Source: Neurospora intermedia
Taxonomy: Eukaryota; Ascomycota; Sordariomycetes; Sordariales; Sordariaceae
Direction of reading: 5' to 3'
Length of the DNA stretch: 64,000 nt
Assembly: GCA_037102815.1 (NCBI GenBank)
Contig: BTPP01000006.1
Span: forward strand, 2,232,001 to 2,296,000
How positions within the stretch are numbered: position 1 is the stretch's first letter; each line of letters begins with the position of its first letter. The notes beneath the pieces are model-generated. The model ran no database searches. It had not been told where the DNA came from and was given only the letters and a program-made list of their open reading frames with translations. This document shows, piece by piece, positions 24,467 to 35,618 of this stretch. The position numbers and the translations under genes were made by a program.

Positions 24467-26603
24467 AGCCAAGCCGCTATAAATATATTAGTTAATACTA
24501 AATAAGAGTAAGACTACAATAATATTTGGATAAATAATTAGAAATCGACGAACGGATATACCCCTAAAATTTAAATTAAAATTAAATTAAAGCCGGTTAA
24601 AGTAAGTTTGTAAATACTATAATAATAATAAAACGTTAATGAAATAACGAAAATATATATTAATAAAAATATAATAATAAGTAGTAGTATTAATAGAATA
24701 CTCCTATATTATAAATAAGGTGTATAGAAGAAAATAGTTAAATAATTGCCCGATTAATCGAAAATACTAGAGCAATAAATTTATAATATCCTAATACTCT
24801 GTAATAAAGTATAATAATTTTGCCCCGCAAGGTACTTTGAGAATCGACTCTACAAGTAAAAATATATTAGTAAATACTCCTGGATATCCTTCCTAATAAT
24901 AAATTCTAATATAGGGATGTAAAGGCCCGAGGTAATTACGCAACTATAATAATATAAATACTATACCTACGTAGAGACGCGACGAAGCTCGAGTATTAAT
25001 ATACCGCCCGGGTAGGGTAGCGTTATTAATTATATTTTATAATACTTAGTAAGAGTAGGGTAAAGGTTGGGGGAATACGGGATGTGTAAGGAGATGAAAA
25101 GGGTAAGATTAAAATTAACGGGTATATAATTGAACTTTTTAATACTATTTACTTATATTAATTAGGACGGTATAATACGGAGATTAATATAGCGGAAGGT
25201 ATAAATTAGAATATTACGTAGTACGAAGAATAAATTAACGAATACGAGATAGTATAGAATAGTTAAGACTATTAAACGTATACTACCAACCAAAATAATA
25301 AATTCGTAAACGAATAAAACTCTTAAATATATTATATTACTCCTTTAATTATACTACTTAATTGGGACGTATCTAATATTTAATACTTATAAATAACGGA
25401 TAGATATAATAATTAAATAGACGGGCGAAGCGAATAGACTAGTACTATAATGAGACTTTTACTAGAAATATATTTATCGATAGTAAGTAACTAATTTATT
25501 TATTAATATATTTAATTAAAAAGGATATTTTAGGAACTAATTTTTTTTATAGTATAGATTTTTAAACTTAATAAATTAGTAATAAATTATATTTTAAATA
25601 ATAATAGATTATTCCTAAGAATAGTCTACTATAATATAAAGAGTAAAGTCCCGAATATACCCGGTAATTAAATACTTAAATACTTAAAATAAATTCAAAT
25701 ACTAATAAATCTACAATAAATATTAAACTTCAATAAGAATACAACTAGCGAACCCAATATACCGAATAATAAAGTATACCGAATAATAAAATAGATAGTA
25801 TAAAGAAATAGATAAGTATATACAAATAAATATAGACTAAAAATAGACTATATAACTTTAATTAATTTATTATACGTAAAAAGACTAATTATAGCGATAA
25901 AAGAGGAAGTAAAAAGATATAGTAATAAAATAGTATTACGGCGAAAAATATTTTGGTTTGAACAATTTATATTTCCTACGAAGTAGATATACAAAGGAAA
26001 AGACGTAACAATAGAACGGTATTACGAACGAAAAAAAGGTGACAAAGAATAATCGGAATGTTTCCATACAGCAAATTTACTAAGAGATTTGTACTATTGC
26101 AGTTAAAGAGGCTTCTACCACTCCGCAAGACTTTTATGCGCCCGACCCCCATACGAAGGTCGCGTGCGAAAAAGATTGGCGCACTCCCAAAAGTCTCACT
26201 GAACGCTTACTGGGACCTGTTTTTAGACCCCTATTTCCCTCGTTGGAAGCCCAAGAGTTTGGAGGCGAGGAGAAGGGGGGAAGGGGGATTGGGGTCTCGA
26301 CTCCACCGTTGAAGATTTACAAGTCTGTAGGAACCATGTTCGTCAGTCTAACTTCTTCCACTTTGCATCTTCTTGGCTGTTCAGGATTGCCGAGCCGGAT
26401 AAATCGACTGTGTTCGATTCTTAATCGACTGTGTGGAGCCCATACAAACCGAGAGCCAAGACCCAAAGCTTGGCGTTTTCGGGCATCGCTCTAGCGCAGT
26501 AGCAACCATTACAGTAAGTACTTACCAAAAGACATTATTTTGAACTACGATAATAAGAGCTCAAAACGACCTTTTTTTGAGCGCTGAACTCTCATTCATA
26601 TGC

Positions 26604-26624
26604 GGGGGCCTCTCGCCGGCCCCC
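26604..26624. repeat. GC-rich hairpin
   Basis: GGGGGCC-tctcgcc-GGCCCCC can form a 7-bp perfect stem with a 7-nt loop, centred between the arms of the 40-bp inverted repeat. No T-run follows, so there is no case for a terminator. Confidence 0.7.
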
Positions 26625-26635
26625 TGCACCCCCGG

Positions 26636-26677
26636 AACTAACCCTAATAACCCTAGCCACTAACCCTAACACTAACC
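26636..26677. repeat. Degenerate telomere-like repeats (CCCTAA-type)
   Basis: About six imperfect units of AACCCTAA/ACCCTAGCC/CACTAACC in 42 bp. The Neurospora telomere repeat is TTAGGG, complement CCCTAA. This is too short and irregular to be a chromosome end and is flanked by unique DNA, so it is an interstitial telomere-like tract. Confidence 0.7.
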
Positions 26678-26896
26678 TTGGGGGCAGCCCGCGAAAAGCT
26701 ACCTGTACACAGTCGATTAAGAATCGAACACAGTCGATTTATCCGGTCCGAGGATTGCAAGCATATTCGTATGCTGCTATGGAGCAAGTGTGGTGGTGTG
26801 TTGGGGTTATTTTGTAGTGTAGTAGTGGCTTCGATCAAGGGTAAATGATGGGTTCGCTTGTGAAAAGGCATACAGTTAAAATCCCTGCTTTTGCAA

Positions 26897-26931
26897 CCCC
26901 CCCCCCCCCCCCCCCCCCCCCTTTTTTTTTT
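26897..26931. repeat. Homopolymer tract C25-T10
   Basis: About 25 consecutive C are followed directly by about 10 T. Exact length is probably variable between isolates and hard to sequence. Confidence 0.9.
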
Positions 26932-28545
26932 GCAAAAAGTTCTGGGCTGCTTTGCATTAGTTGCCAAAGCAGGGGTTTCTGCTGTAAAATAGTCTGGCTT
27001 GGTATGTAAGGATAAGGGGAAAGCTTGCCATGCAAGACGGGGCGGTTGGGGGAATGTTATACAAGATACAGATACACTGACGTGTATGACCTTGGGATGG
27101 TTCACAGATCGTACGGTGTCATTCTGTTCGTGAACAGAGACAAAAGTGTCTTGAGATTGTGCAGTGTTGTGTTCGGTGTAAGAGGCCAGAGAGGCGGGTG
27201 TAACGAGCCGCAAAGAAACATGTGTGCCTAGGCCCTGGAGGAGCAAGAAGACTCGGAAGGAAGCAGAGTATGGTCTCAGTGTCCCAAACAGATGGAGTCG
27301 GACGGTCGGAAGATAGTGTACACTATAATCCAGCCCTGGAACCCGATGGAGAGTTTGGTTTCGTTGGCGTGATTCGTTTCTGGACAGGCACTTTAGTGTA
27401 CTGCTTCCGGTTTCCAGTTGGTACGTATGGGTCAGGTAGGTAGGATTCTCTCGCTAAGTTAATACTCCGAGTGGTGGTGCTTGAGATATTACTAGTGGAA
27501 GTGGAGCGGCGAGAATGGTCGTCGTGCGAAAGTTTGAAGGTGTTCTCCGAAATATGTAGCCTCCAAGACCAATCAATCCCCCCAGAGGTATTTCGTTTCG
27601 CGCTAACAAACTTTCCAGTACTAGCGTACACTAGTGTGGTGTAACCGTATTCGTCAGGGGTTTAGGGGGTTGACATAACAAGCGAGGAACAGGGAAGTTT
27701 TGCCCACACTCTAGAAGAGGGCCAGTCAGCCAATGTCAGCCCGAGTTTTGATGGATGAGTGGAGCAGTTACTGTGAAATGTATGGACGTTGGAGTCGACA
27801 TGGGTCGGAACGAACAACCCGCATCCAGCGCTATGTTAGTAGTGGGACATCCCAGCATTCAGGACCTAACCAATCATGTTGTTCGGGAAAGTTCCCACAC
27901 TATCGCCGATTCTTCAACGGCACATGTTCTTTTTGGTGTTGCCTGGGTGTCTTTCGCTGAGACATTCGAACCCTGATAAACATCCAGAAAGAAAATCGAA
28001 GGAACGACATGAATTCAACATGAAGCAAATCGCCGATTTATTTCTCAGAAGGGAATCAGAACCCCAGATAAGCTGCAGCCAGAGGGTTATGGTACTCGAC
28101 ATACGTCCAACGTGCTATCTAGTCGCTCTTCCCCGAACTGGGGGGACTTGTCGGTTTCGGCCAAGAGGTATGCATCTGCATCCTCGCTCCTTCGGTGACC
28201 GGTGGGCTGTGAGTGGCCAGAATCTTTAATGGCCCACCCTTTGTTATTACCTACCTCTACGCTCTGAAGCAAGACTGCTTGCTGGGTCCAGTCTTGTGGG
28301 AAATGGGAAAGCAACTCGTGCCGTTTTGAAGTTTGCAGCCCACTTTGCCGTCTGCGCCGACCAATATGCGCAGCGAAACAGCTGCACAGTTGTTGGTCGC
28401 ACATGGCAGGCAGCAAGCGAGCCTTGCTGTCGGCATACATACCTCTACATACTTCTACCGCGCATAAAGAATACCATCTGGGTTACATACACAAGAATAT
28501 GTAAGCCCGGGCGGTAGATGACTGCGGCAGTACGAATGCAGTCAG

Positions 28546-28565
28546 CCGTGCCGTGCCGTGCCGTG
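28546..28565. repeat. (CCGTG)4 minisatellite
   Basis: Four perfect copies of CCGTG followed by a related TGCCG. A separate 12-bp unit (AGTCCGGAGGGG) is duplicated in tandem at 28905-28928. Confidence 0.85.
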
Positions 28566-30595
28566 TGCCGCACCGCCACCATCAGCAATTCGAGTTAAAC
28601 CAAGCCTCATCGGACCTCCCTCCGCTTCGACCACCTTGTTGCAATCTCTCACCAAAACATAAGTGATGATCCGAGGGCACAGCACCGCCGAGCTTACAGA
28701 ACAAAATACTGGGCCACCCACCTACCTTAGCACCGGACCGGCAAATAAACGTAGACTAGACGGGAGGTCTTCAACAGCAAATTGACAAAGACTATCTAGG
28801 AATTTGAGAGAATCGGTGAAGCAAGAAGGAGCAATCACTATCTAGGCAAAGAGAGATAGAAACCGTCTTGATCTTTGGACTTGCTAGAGCTTGGAAGATG
28901 AGTGAGTCCGGAGGGGAGTCCGGAGGGGAGTGGAAAACCACACAATGGCTCCATTAGTAGGCCCACAAGAAGCCTTCATCCCAGTGGTCAAAGCGGGTCA
29001 TACAAATTATCATCCACTCACCGTCCTCCGGCCGCTACACTGCGCTGGGAGCGACCTGGCCTCGTGCAACTTTAGCTCTTCTATCATTGGGCTGGAAGCC
29101 CTCACTTCCCGCCAGGTAGGCAGAAGCACTTGTGCACTTTTGATTCATTTTCGGTGTGTTTAGGTATGTACGTTCCTTATCATGGGGGAGCACAGCGGAC
29201 AGATTAGGACTGGGACGCCTCGCTCGTTGCTTTGGTTTCCTTTTTATTGGTTGCCTTTTTACTGGGACCCCCGATTCCCATGAGCCCAGGTCAGCATTTC
29301 GGTGAAGACCGTGATTATACCGGGAAGAGGTCACATTGAGAGCCTTGGCTACTTGCCGACTTTGCAGTCAGGGTCTCATGGACCGTTGCCCAGCTTCTCC
29401 CTGTGTCAGTGTCAAATTGTCAAGTTCCCACTTACCTACCGACAGGAGGCCCAGGCGGCATGTGCCAGGATGACGGAAACGAGTGGGATTTGCAGATGCG
29501 ACAGAAGGCGGGCAAGACCCAGAAGGAAGAAAAAAAGAAAAGAAATGTCCTGATGTTCTCGCCCCTCGGTCTGGTCCTCGAGCGGCACTTGACGCCTGAC
29601 GGAGCCATGACCGACATACATTAGTTGTCGATTGCAACCTCGTCCAGGGCAGTCTGATTCTGGAGCCCAGGAGCATCAGGAGGCAACTTCAACGAAGAGA
29701 CGGGGTACACCATAGTTGACGGGGGATAAGCGCATATGTTCAACCTTCCCGTCGACGTGAGGTCATCTTCGCTAAGGTTTCGATTCTCTGGCTAGAGCAG
29801 TGATCTTCACACGCCAAGAACTGATCACTACAGCATACTTTCAGACCTTCTTTCGGGGAACGTTCCTTTGCTCCTTCCTAGGCTCCAATCCTACACTGAC
29901 CCCTCGTCAGCCTCCCTCGTCGCTGCATATTCAATGTCCAGGTAGGCACTCGCTAGGCGCCACTCTCCCACAAAAAGCAAAGACAATATCCCCAAGGGGA
30001 AGGAGACACTAACATGGGACATATCGCGACAAGGCTCTCCAGAGAAATAAGCAAGCTGTGAGCTCAGACGTTTTCAAAAACTGGCCTTCCCGCCCGTTCT
30101 CATCCCAACCTTCATACGCACAGTCCACACACTCTCAAGACAGCCAGTCTCGGACCCGAGTCTCTGGAACAGCACAGACCGATCTGGCCCGAGCCGTAAT
30201 TTGCGCCGAGAAACAACCACGTCCTCCCATGGTGGTGCGTATAACGTCTACGGCATCAAACATCCCAGGCTCACCAACAACACTCCTGTTGACTTGACGG
30301 CATCTTACATCTGTCACGCACACACAAACACACTCGTTCACAGCTTACATAACTCACCCACTCCACTTTTTCACTTGGAGTCGACGGGAAGCACCTACCC
30401 AAAGCAATCTTAGGAAAGAGACACATCACGAGAACAAAAGAAGAGGAAAGAGCAAGTGATAGAGGAAACCAGAAGGAAGGAACGAAGGCGGCACACAAAA
30501 GACCCACGAGGTCGAGCCAGTTCAAAAAACAGCAACGAAGACGGGAAGAAAATCTCCAACGAAAGCAACGACGACGATAAACAACACCACACATC

Positions 30596-31980
30596 ATGGA
30601 GGCCCCTAACCCTGCGGAGATGACGCACCTGTTCGGCACAAAATACTTTGAGCCCAAGGGCATAGTCAAGACGCACTTGATTATCAACGTCTGTTTGGTG
30701 GCATTGACACTAGGAGTCATTGGAATGCGCATGTTTGCTCGATTCCTGTCTGGAGCCAAGCTGTGGTGGGACGACTGGCTCATTCTTGCTGCCGTGCCTC
30801 AAGGTAAACTTTCCCACTTTGTGCTTTACATTACAGTGACAAGATCTAACAAGTGGCATCGCAGGTATTGGAATGCTTATCATCCAGGGCTGTTGTAAGT
30901 TCACTGCTTCCTGCTTTACAGTGACAATAATAGGTATCTAACATATCGGCATCACAGGGATTGGAATGGGTGTCGGCTATCCCTTCACGGAAACCTACAT
31001 GAACCTGGTCCCTATCCTCAAGCTGTTGGTCTCGTACGAACTCATCTTTGCCACATGCATCAGCACCGTCAAGCTGTCCGTCATGTTCTTCTACTTGCGC
31101 GTCTTCGTCAACAATGGCCTGCGCACTGCTACCAAGATTGCCATGACCTTCGTCCTACTCTGGAGCACAGGCAACATTCTCCAGGTCTTCTTGATTTGCC
31201 GCCCCTTTAGGGCTGCCTACGACCCCATGTCAGCTCCGGACGCCGTGTGCGGTAGTCAAAAGGCATCCTTCATTGCCATCGGTGCCTTCAATGTCGTCAC
31301 CGACGTGGTTATTTTGACGCTGCCTTTGCCTACCGTCTGGGGTTTGAAGATGAGCTGGACTGCCAGAGCCGGTCTGACGGGCGTTTTCTTGATCGGTCTG
31401 CTGTAAGTTTACCCTTTACTTCTAGCTATCTGTTTTATGCCTTCTGATACTAACCAAAACATACAGCACTTCCGTCGTCGCCATCATCCGTATCGTCACC
31501 CTCGTTGGCCTCGATATGAACAACCTCACTGGCACCATGATCTATGCCGATTTCTGGTCTACCGTTGAGCCTAATCTGGCTATTCTCTGTGTTAGCATGC
31601 CCATGTTGGGCTCTCTTTGGGCCCGCTGCACCACCCGTCGAGGAACCACCAAGCTGGGTCCCTCGACTTCAGACGGCACGGCTACTTTTGGCGGCACCAA
31701 GAATTCTGGCTTTAACAAGCTCAAGAATAACAGCCACTTGGGCGAAGAGGACAACATTGGCATGGAGAACCTGTACGCCTCCAACAGGGAAGTCCACCAC
31801 CAGTCCGCTGTTGCGGCTTCCGGGGAGAAGGAGCATCGCGGTCATCACAACAGGCTGGGGAACCTCAGCAGGGATGACGGGTCGGAGGTTGAGCTGACCG
31901 CCGAGCCGGGGTCTTTCAAGGATCCTGGCGTTATTACAGTTCAGACAAAGTGGACCATTTCCGTTGACCAGAATCACTAG
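30596..31980 (+). CDS. Fungal rhodopsin-domain (PTH11-like) integral membrane protein
   Basis: Seven-transmembrane protein of the large ascomycete family with a GPCR-like 'fungal rhodopsin' domain related to PTH11. Exons 30596-30803, 30865-30894, 30958-31402 and 31467-31980 join with introns of 61, 63 and 64 bp into 398 aa. Exon 2 is only 30 nt. Hallmarks are WWDDWLILAAVPQG at the first loop (about 58-70), GMGVGYPF, LKLSVMFFYLRVF (here VKLSVMFFYLRVF), the CRPF motif, and VVTDVVILTLPLPTVWGLKM before the sixth segment. SVVAIIRIVTL and DFWSTVEPNLAILCVSMPML make the last segments. The tail of about 115 residues is cytoplasmic, Ser/Thr/Gly/Asn-rich and charged. There is no CFEM domain, so a receptor of the PTH11 core class is not proven; ligand and function unknown. 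A pyrimidine-rich stretch follows the stop in the 3' UTR. Confidence 0.9.
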
Positions 31981-34900
31981 TGTCTTTTATTCTTTCTTTT
32001 TTCTTTCTTTTTTTTTTCTTTTCCTTTTTTCCCCCTTCTTATTTGTGCTTGTTTGTTTTTTCTTTCTCGGTTCTCAAAAGTCCTTGCTCTGTCCATCTCT
32101 TCTTTCACGGACATGGACACGGGCGTCGCCTTCAGTGCTTGCCACAAAAGGTACACACATGCTTCATTTGCTACGGCGGTTTTCTTTTCAGCCATTTTCT
32201 GAGAGCAGCTTCCCCTTCGAGTTAGCGGTGTGAATTTCTAGACCGACATTTGCTTTCCATCTGTCTTATTTGCGCGATACCATGGGCAACGAATATGAGG
32301 AAGGCAACGAATCGCCATTGATCCTCATAAATCTGACACAGAACAATGTTTAACAATGCAAATCCATACACACACACAAACACATGCACATGATGGCCAA
32401 AATAATGCAGTGAACTTTAGTTTCTCTCACAGGTGCGGTTACAGTAGTAACAGTGGCTTGTTGAACCTTTGCCGAACCGTTGTCAGCCTGAAAGTGGTGT
32501 AATTTTCGGTTCGTCAATCTCTGTCTTACTTGAACTCCATACGTCCGTGCAAATGTGGGAAATTTCGGGATTCATTCGTTACTCATAAGCTCGGTGCTAA
32601 ACACGTTGACGCGAGCGAGCGACTGAAAAAGAAATGAGGTTTTGGCTCGTCCCCGAGGATCCTCAATTATGCACATTCAGCCCAATTCAAAGATCTAGAC
32701 TCGGACTTTCCCCAAGACACGCAGGAATGTTCAAGCGACGAGTTACTTTAAAATGGGAAGTGGAAAGGAAAGGGTAGTCCATTGTTCTTGTTCTTGACGA
32801 TCGCAATCCCCTTTGGTAGTGTACACATGGAGATGCATCTCAGATTCCTCAGCCCGTATAGCGTAGCAAGGCCCTTCCCTGTATTCCGTGCCCCGTGCCG
32901 GAGTGAAGTCCGCTCCTCAATGGGACCCTGAACTGAAGACAGCAGACTGCAAGATTCGAGACAGTGGCGGCGCGCGGTAACGGCCCGCGCGTACGCCACC
33001 AAGCATGTGAAAACTAGGGAGTCGGTAACGTATGAACAACCAACTACCGAAGTTTCGGTTGTGTTACCGTGAGATTCACCTATAGTAGAGATAGTAGTAC
33101 ATATGCCTCACCCACGATACTATGGTCATCATAAGTTCCGTGTAGCGATAGTGAAAAGTGTGGACTTGAACTCCTCTTGTTAGCGAGCGAGACATCAATA
33201 CACGATCCTCCTGACAGATACGAAGCATCGGGCATCCAATGGGAACTTTCTTGCCGTTGTGGCAGACTGGCAATAACCAGCAGGAGCCAAAAAGACAAAT
33301 AAGCCAATAGGATGCTTATTTCTAGCAATGAAGTAAAAGTGGATCTCTAAACGTAATATGTACCCGACACCGTGGATTCCTGAACGGGGATGCCCGGTCA
33401 GGTCTGGCCAGTCAGCCAGCCAGATACCTCCCCTCAGGTCGGGCACGGTTGGGGACGAAGAGGCGGCAGGGCCACCTAGCAGGTACCAGGCACCGCTAGG
33501 CTGTGACCCCTTGCAATGCGCACTCCAATAGTAAAGGGTTCTGTAACCGGAATGGATACCGTCACTTCCCGGGACGGGGGGCAGGCGGACATTGGGACGC
33601 TCGGCTCGGCTGCACCAGTACATCGAACAACCTAAGGGAACAACGGGAAGGAACACCAGCCGGAAGGAATGACCCGGCACGATGGACAGTTGAAAAGTGT
33701 AACAGAACCTGAGAGGTGATTCGGGTGAATGGCATTGACATCGACATTTACGTTGACCTTGACATTGACATGTCAGGACAAAAGTCGGTCGCCAAAATCT
33801 TACCTCCCCCACAAGTAGTGTACGGTCCCAGATATCTGGGAGAACCAAACATTCGGAAGCGAGAGAGGGACGGAACCACCTAGCGCACTGGAAGAGATCA
33901 ACATGACGGTGGTTCTGACGTCCATGCTGACGTGCTGACGACTGCTGACAAAGCCCGCCCTGAAGCTTTGGTAAATTGCAAGAACCCAGGGCAGAGTGTC
34001 CTGGGATAGCTAGCGATGGAGTGAGTGAGTGAGTTGCCCTGGTGGGAATTGATGAGCTGAGGATCCATGCTAACGGAGTACATACCAAGCGGGCGGAAAC
34101 GAAACAATACGAATGGGGGAGGGGAGGGGGGAAATTGCGGACGTCCGAGGGTTCTCGTCTCGTCTGTTTACACCTCCATACATACATACGAGAGTTTCCA
34201 CTGACTGCCCTGCGTTCCCCGTTGCGAAAGCGAGCGAGCGGGCGGGCTACGATACTCCATGGCGGAGAAGATGTCCAAATAAGGTTTGGGACGAAGAATG
34301 TGGGACGAATCAGGGGTCCAATTCCTATTACCCAGCGGGTAAGACAAGGGACTCCTTTCGTTTTCGGCTGGTCCCTCGTTTAACGCGCGGACGATGGAGA
34401 TTGGCAAGGAGGAGACAACTTTTGTGACGAGCAGCGATGTTCCTTGATTAGCAGGGCCAATAGAGGTTTAGTGTGACTAACACCAGAAACTTGAGTATCC
34501 AAAAGAGGAATGGAACGCGACTGGACTCAAGTTTCCCGTCGTAATTGTACCGGCTTTATGCGGAAGCGGACCTCGAGCAGTGGACACTCGGGGGTATGCG
34601 CTGGTGGTCGGACACTGGGTACGCTACCTACCTAGGATGACGGGGGAAGGCCGCTAGAATAGTGTAGAGACTTACTGTAACAGCGGAACAATGCTAAAAC
34701 TGAAGCCGCCCACGACAACCCGAGAACAACCAACCTCCTTTCAATCCCCCCTGCAAAAAACTTAAAGTGCACTCTTAAGTGTATCTTTCAGTCAACTGAA
34801 ACATGTCTTCTACTAATCATTCCCTTCTCGCTCTGGACATCTCCAGAACCGGAACTCGCTCGGACATGCGGGGGCCGTCGGTATGGTCACCTGCCTTGTA

Positions 34901-35618
34901 AATGCAAATAACTGCGATAGGCGATCTTTCCTTGCACTTAGTGACAATTTGCACATAGCGGTATATACGAGTGCACGGGTCCCGTTCCCGGCCGTCGCCC
35001 ACTGGGGTCCGCTGCCCGAGTGGAGTAGGTGGAGTGAGTGACCTTTACCGAGAGCCGGAGATCCTCCTAGCGAAAGAGAACCCCTATAAATGCAAGACCA
35101 GGCCTACAAGCTTCCATGCATCTAGCAGCTGTTAGACCCCGGCATAGTAAACTGATTCAGGCGCGCCCAAGATCTGTGCGATTCAATGGGTCTTTGCATT
35201 TATCAGTAATTGCATTCATAGAGTATTCTACTGTGAATGGCCTTCGTCTCTGTTTTTTTTCTCGTGTGGCTGTCCCTCACATCGCGCCACAGTCCAAAGG
35301 CTCATCCTCTTGTGCCTACAGCTGCAGAGTAAGCTTGGACAAGTGGCAGTCAGCTGGCTTGCCATTTTCGCCGACTTCTTGAGCACCCCCTGTCACATCT
35401 CCACGATAACAATCCCAAGTAGGGTTAGCCTCAAACCACCACCACCAACAAGCTCACCCTCTCTCCCCCACGAACGTCCCCCGCGGCAACGTCCCCGCCT
35501 CCATGTCCGTCCCTTCATGACTCCAACCACTTGTACCCATCCTGTTCGGTTCAGACCTCCCCTCCCCCTCCAAGAACACACTGCAAGACCGTCTGGAAGA
35601 GACTTTAGGAGAGCCACA
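31981..35618. other. 3.6-kb intergenic region
   Basis: Begins with a 70-bp C/T-rich 3' UTR (31981-32060). It also contains a TTGACA-like hexamer array (about 33731-33772), GAGTGAGTGAGTGAG (34020) and the promoter/leader of the MFS gene. A 330-codon minus-strand frame at 33195-34187 lacks any recognisable domain. No gene supported. Confidence 0.5.

Larger units (their letters stand above)
10960..26050. repeat. RIP-mutated AT-rich heterochromatin block
   Basis: About 15 kb in which CpA and TpG are almost absent while TpA is extremely common and CpG persists in small GC islets (for example near 11495-11525 and 23635-23700). This is the signature of repeat-induced point mutation, which converts C to T mainly at CpA in duplicated DNA of Neurospora and relatives. 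Both borders are sharp: genes and intergenic DNA on either side have normal composition. No open frame longer than about 165 codons remains. The block therefore consists of inactivated repeats and, by knowledge of Neurospora, is expected to carry DNA methylation and H3K9me3. Long relic frames interrupted essentially only by TAA/TAG can still be followed; they are listed separately. No clear terminal repeats of a complete element could be delimited by eye. Confidence 0.93.
26395..26746. repeat. Perfect 40-bp inverted repeat (arms 26395-26434 and 26707-26746)
   Basis: The left arm begins CCGGATAAATCGACTGTG and the right arm is its exact reverse complement over 40 nt, ending in CAGTCGATTTATCCGG. 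Similarity stops abruptly at both arm ends. Within each arm ATCGACTGTGT occurs twice. The 272-bp interior holds a GC hairpin and telomere-like repeats. The arms are not RIP-mutated although the AT-rich block ends only 350 bp to the left. They could be terminal inverted repeats of a small non-autonomous element, but no obvious target-site duplication flanks them. Confidence 0.9.
26051..30595. other. Gene-poor, un-mutated flank of the RIP block
   Basis: Normal composition resumes at about 26050. I find no convincing gene in these 4.5 kb. A frame at 26058-26312 (start ATG 26058) has no recognisable domain and may be a fragment. Small repeats inside are listed separately. The last 1 kb, with CA-rich runs (CACACACAAACACAC about 30316), should be promoter and leader of the membrane-protein gene that starts at 30596. 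Confidence 0.5.

Noticed and set aside
10960-26050. A complete LTR retroelement or other intact element in the AT-rich block
   Set aside because: No long direct terminal repeats, primer-binding site, polypurine tract or reverse-transcriptase motif could be recognised by eye; the region is treated as fossil repeats of mostly unassigned family.
26636-26677. A true telomere
   Set aside because: Only about six irregular units flanked by unique sequence on both sides; reported instead as interstitial telomere-like DNA.
33195-34187. 330-codon minus-strand frame
   Set aside because: No signal, domain or conserved-looking motif; erratic Cys/Pro/Ser composition and no splice-linked exons. Probably chance in GC-rich intergenic DNA, although its length is notable.
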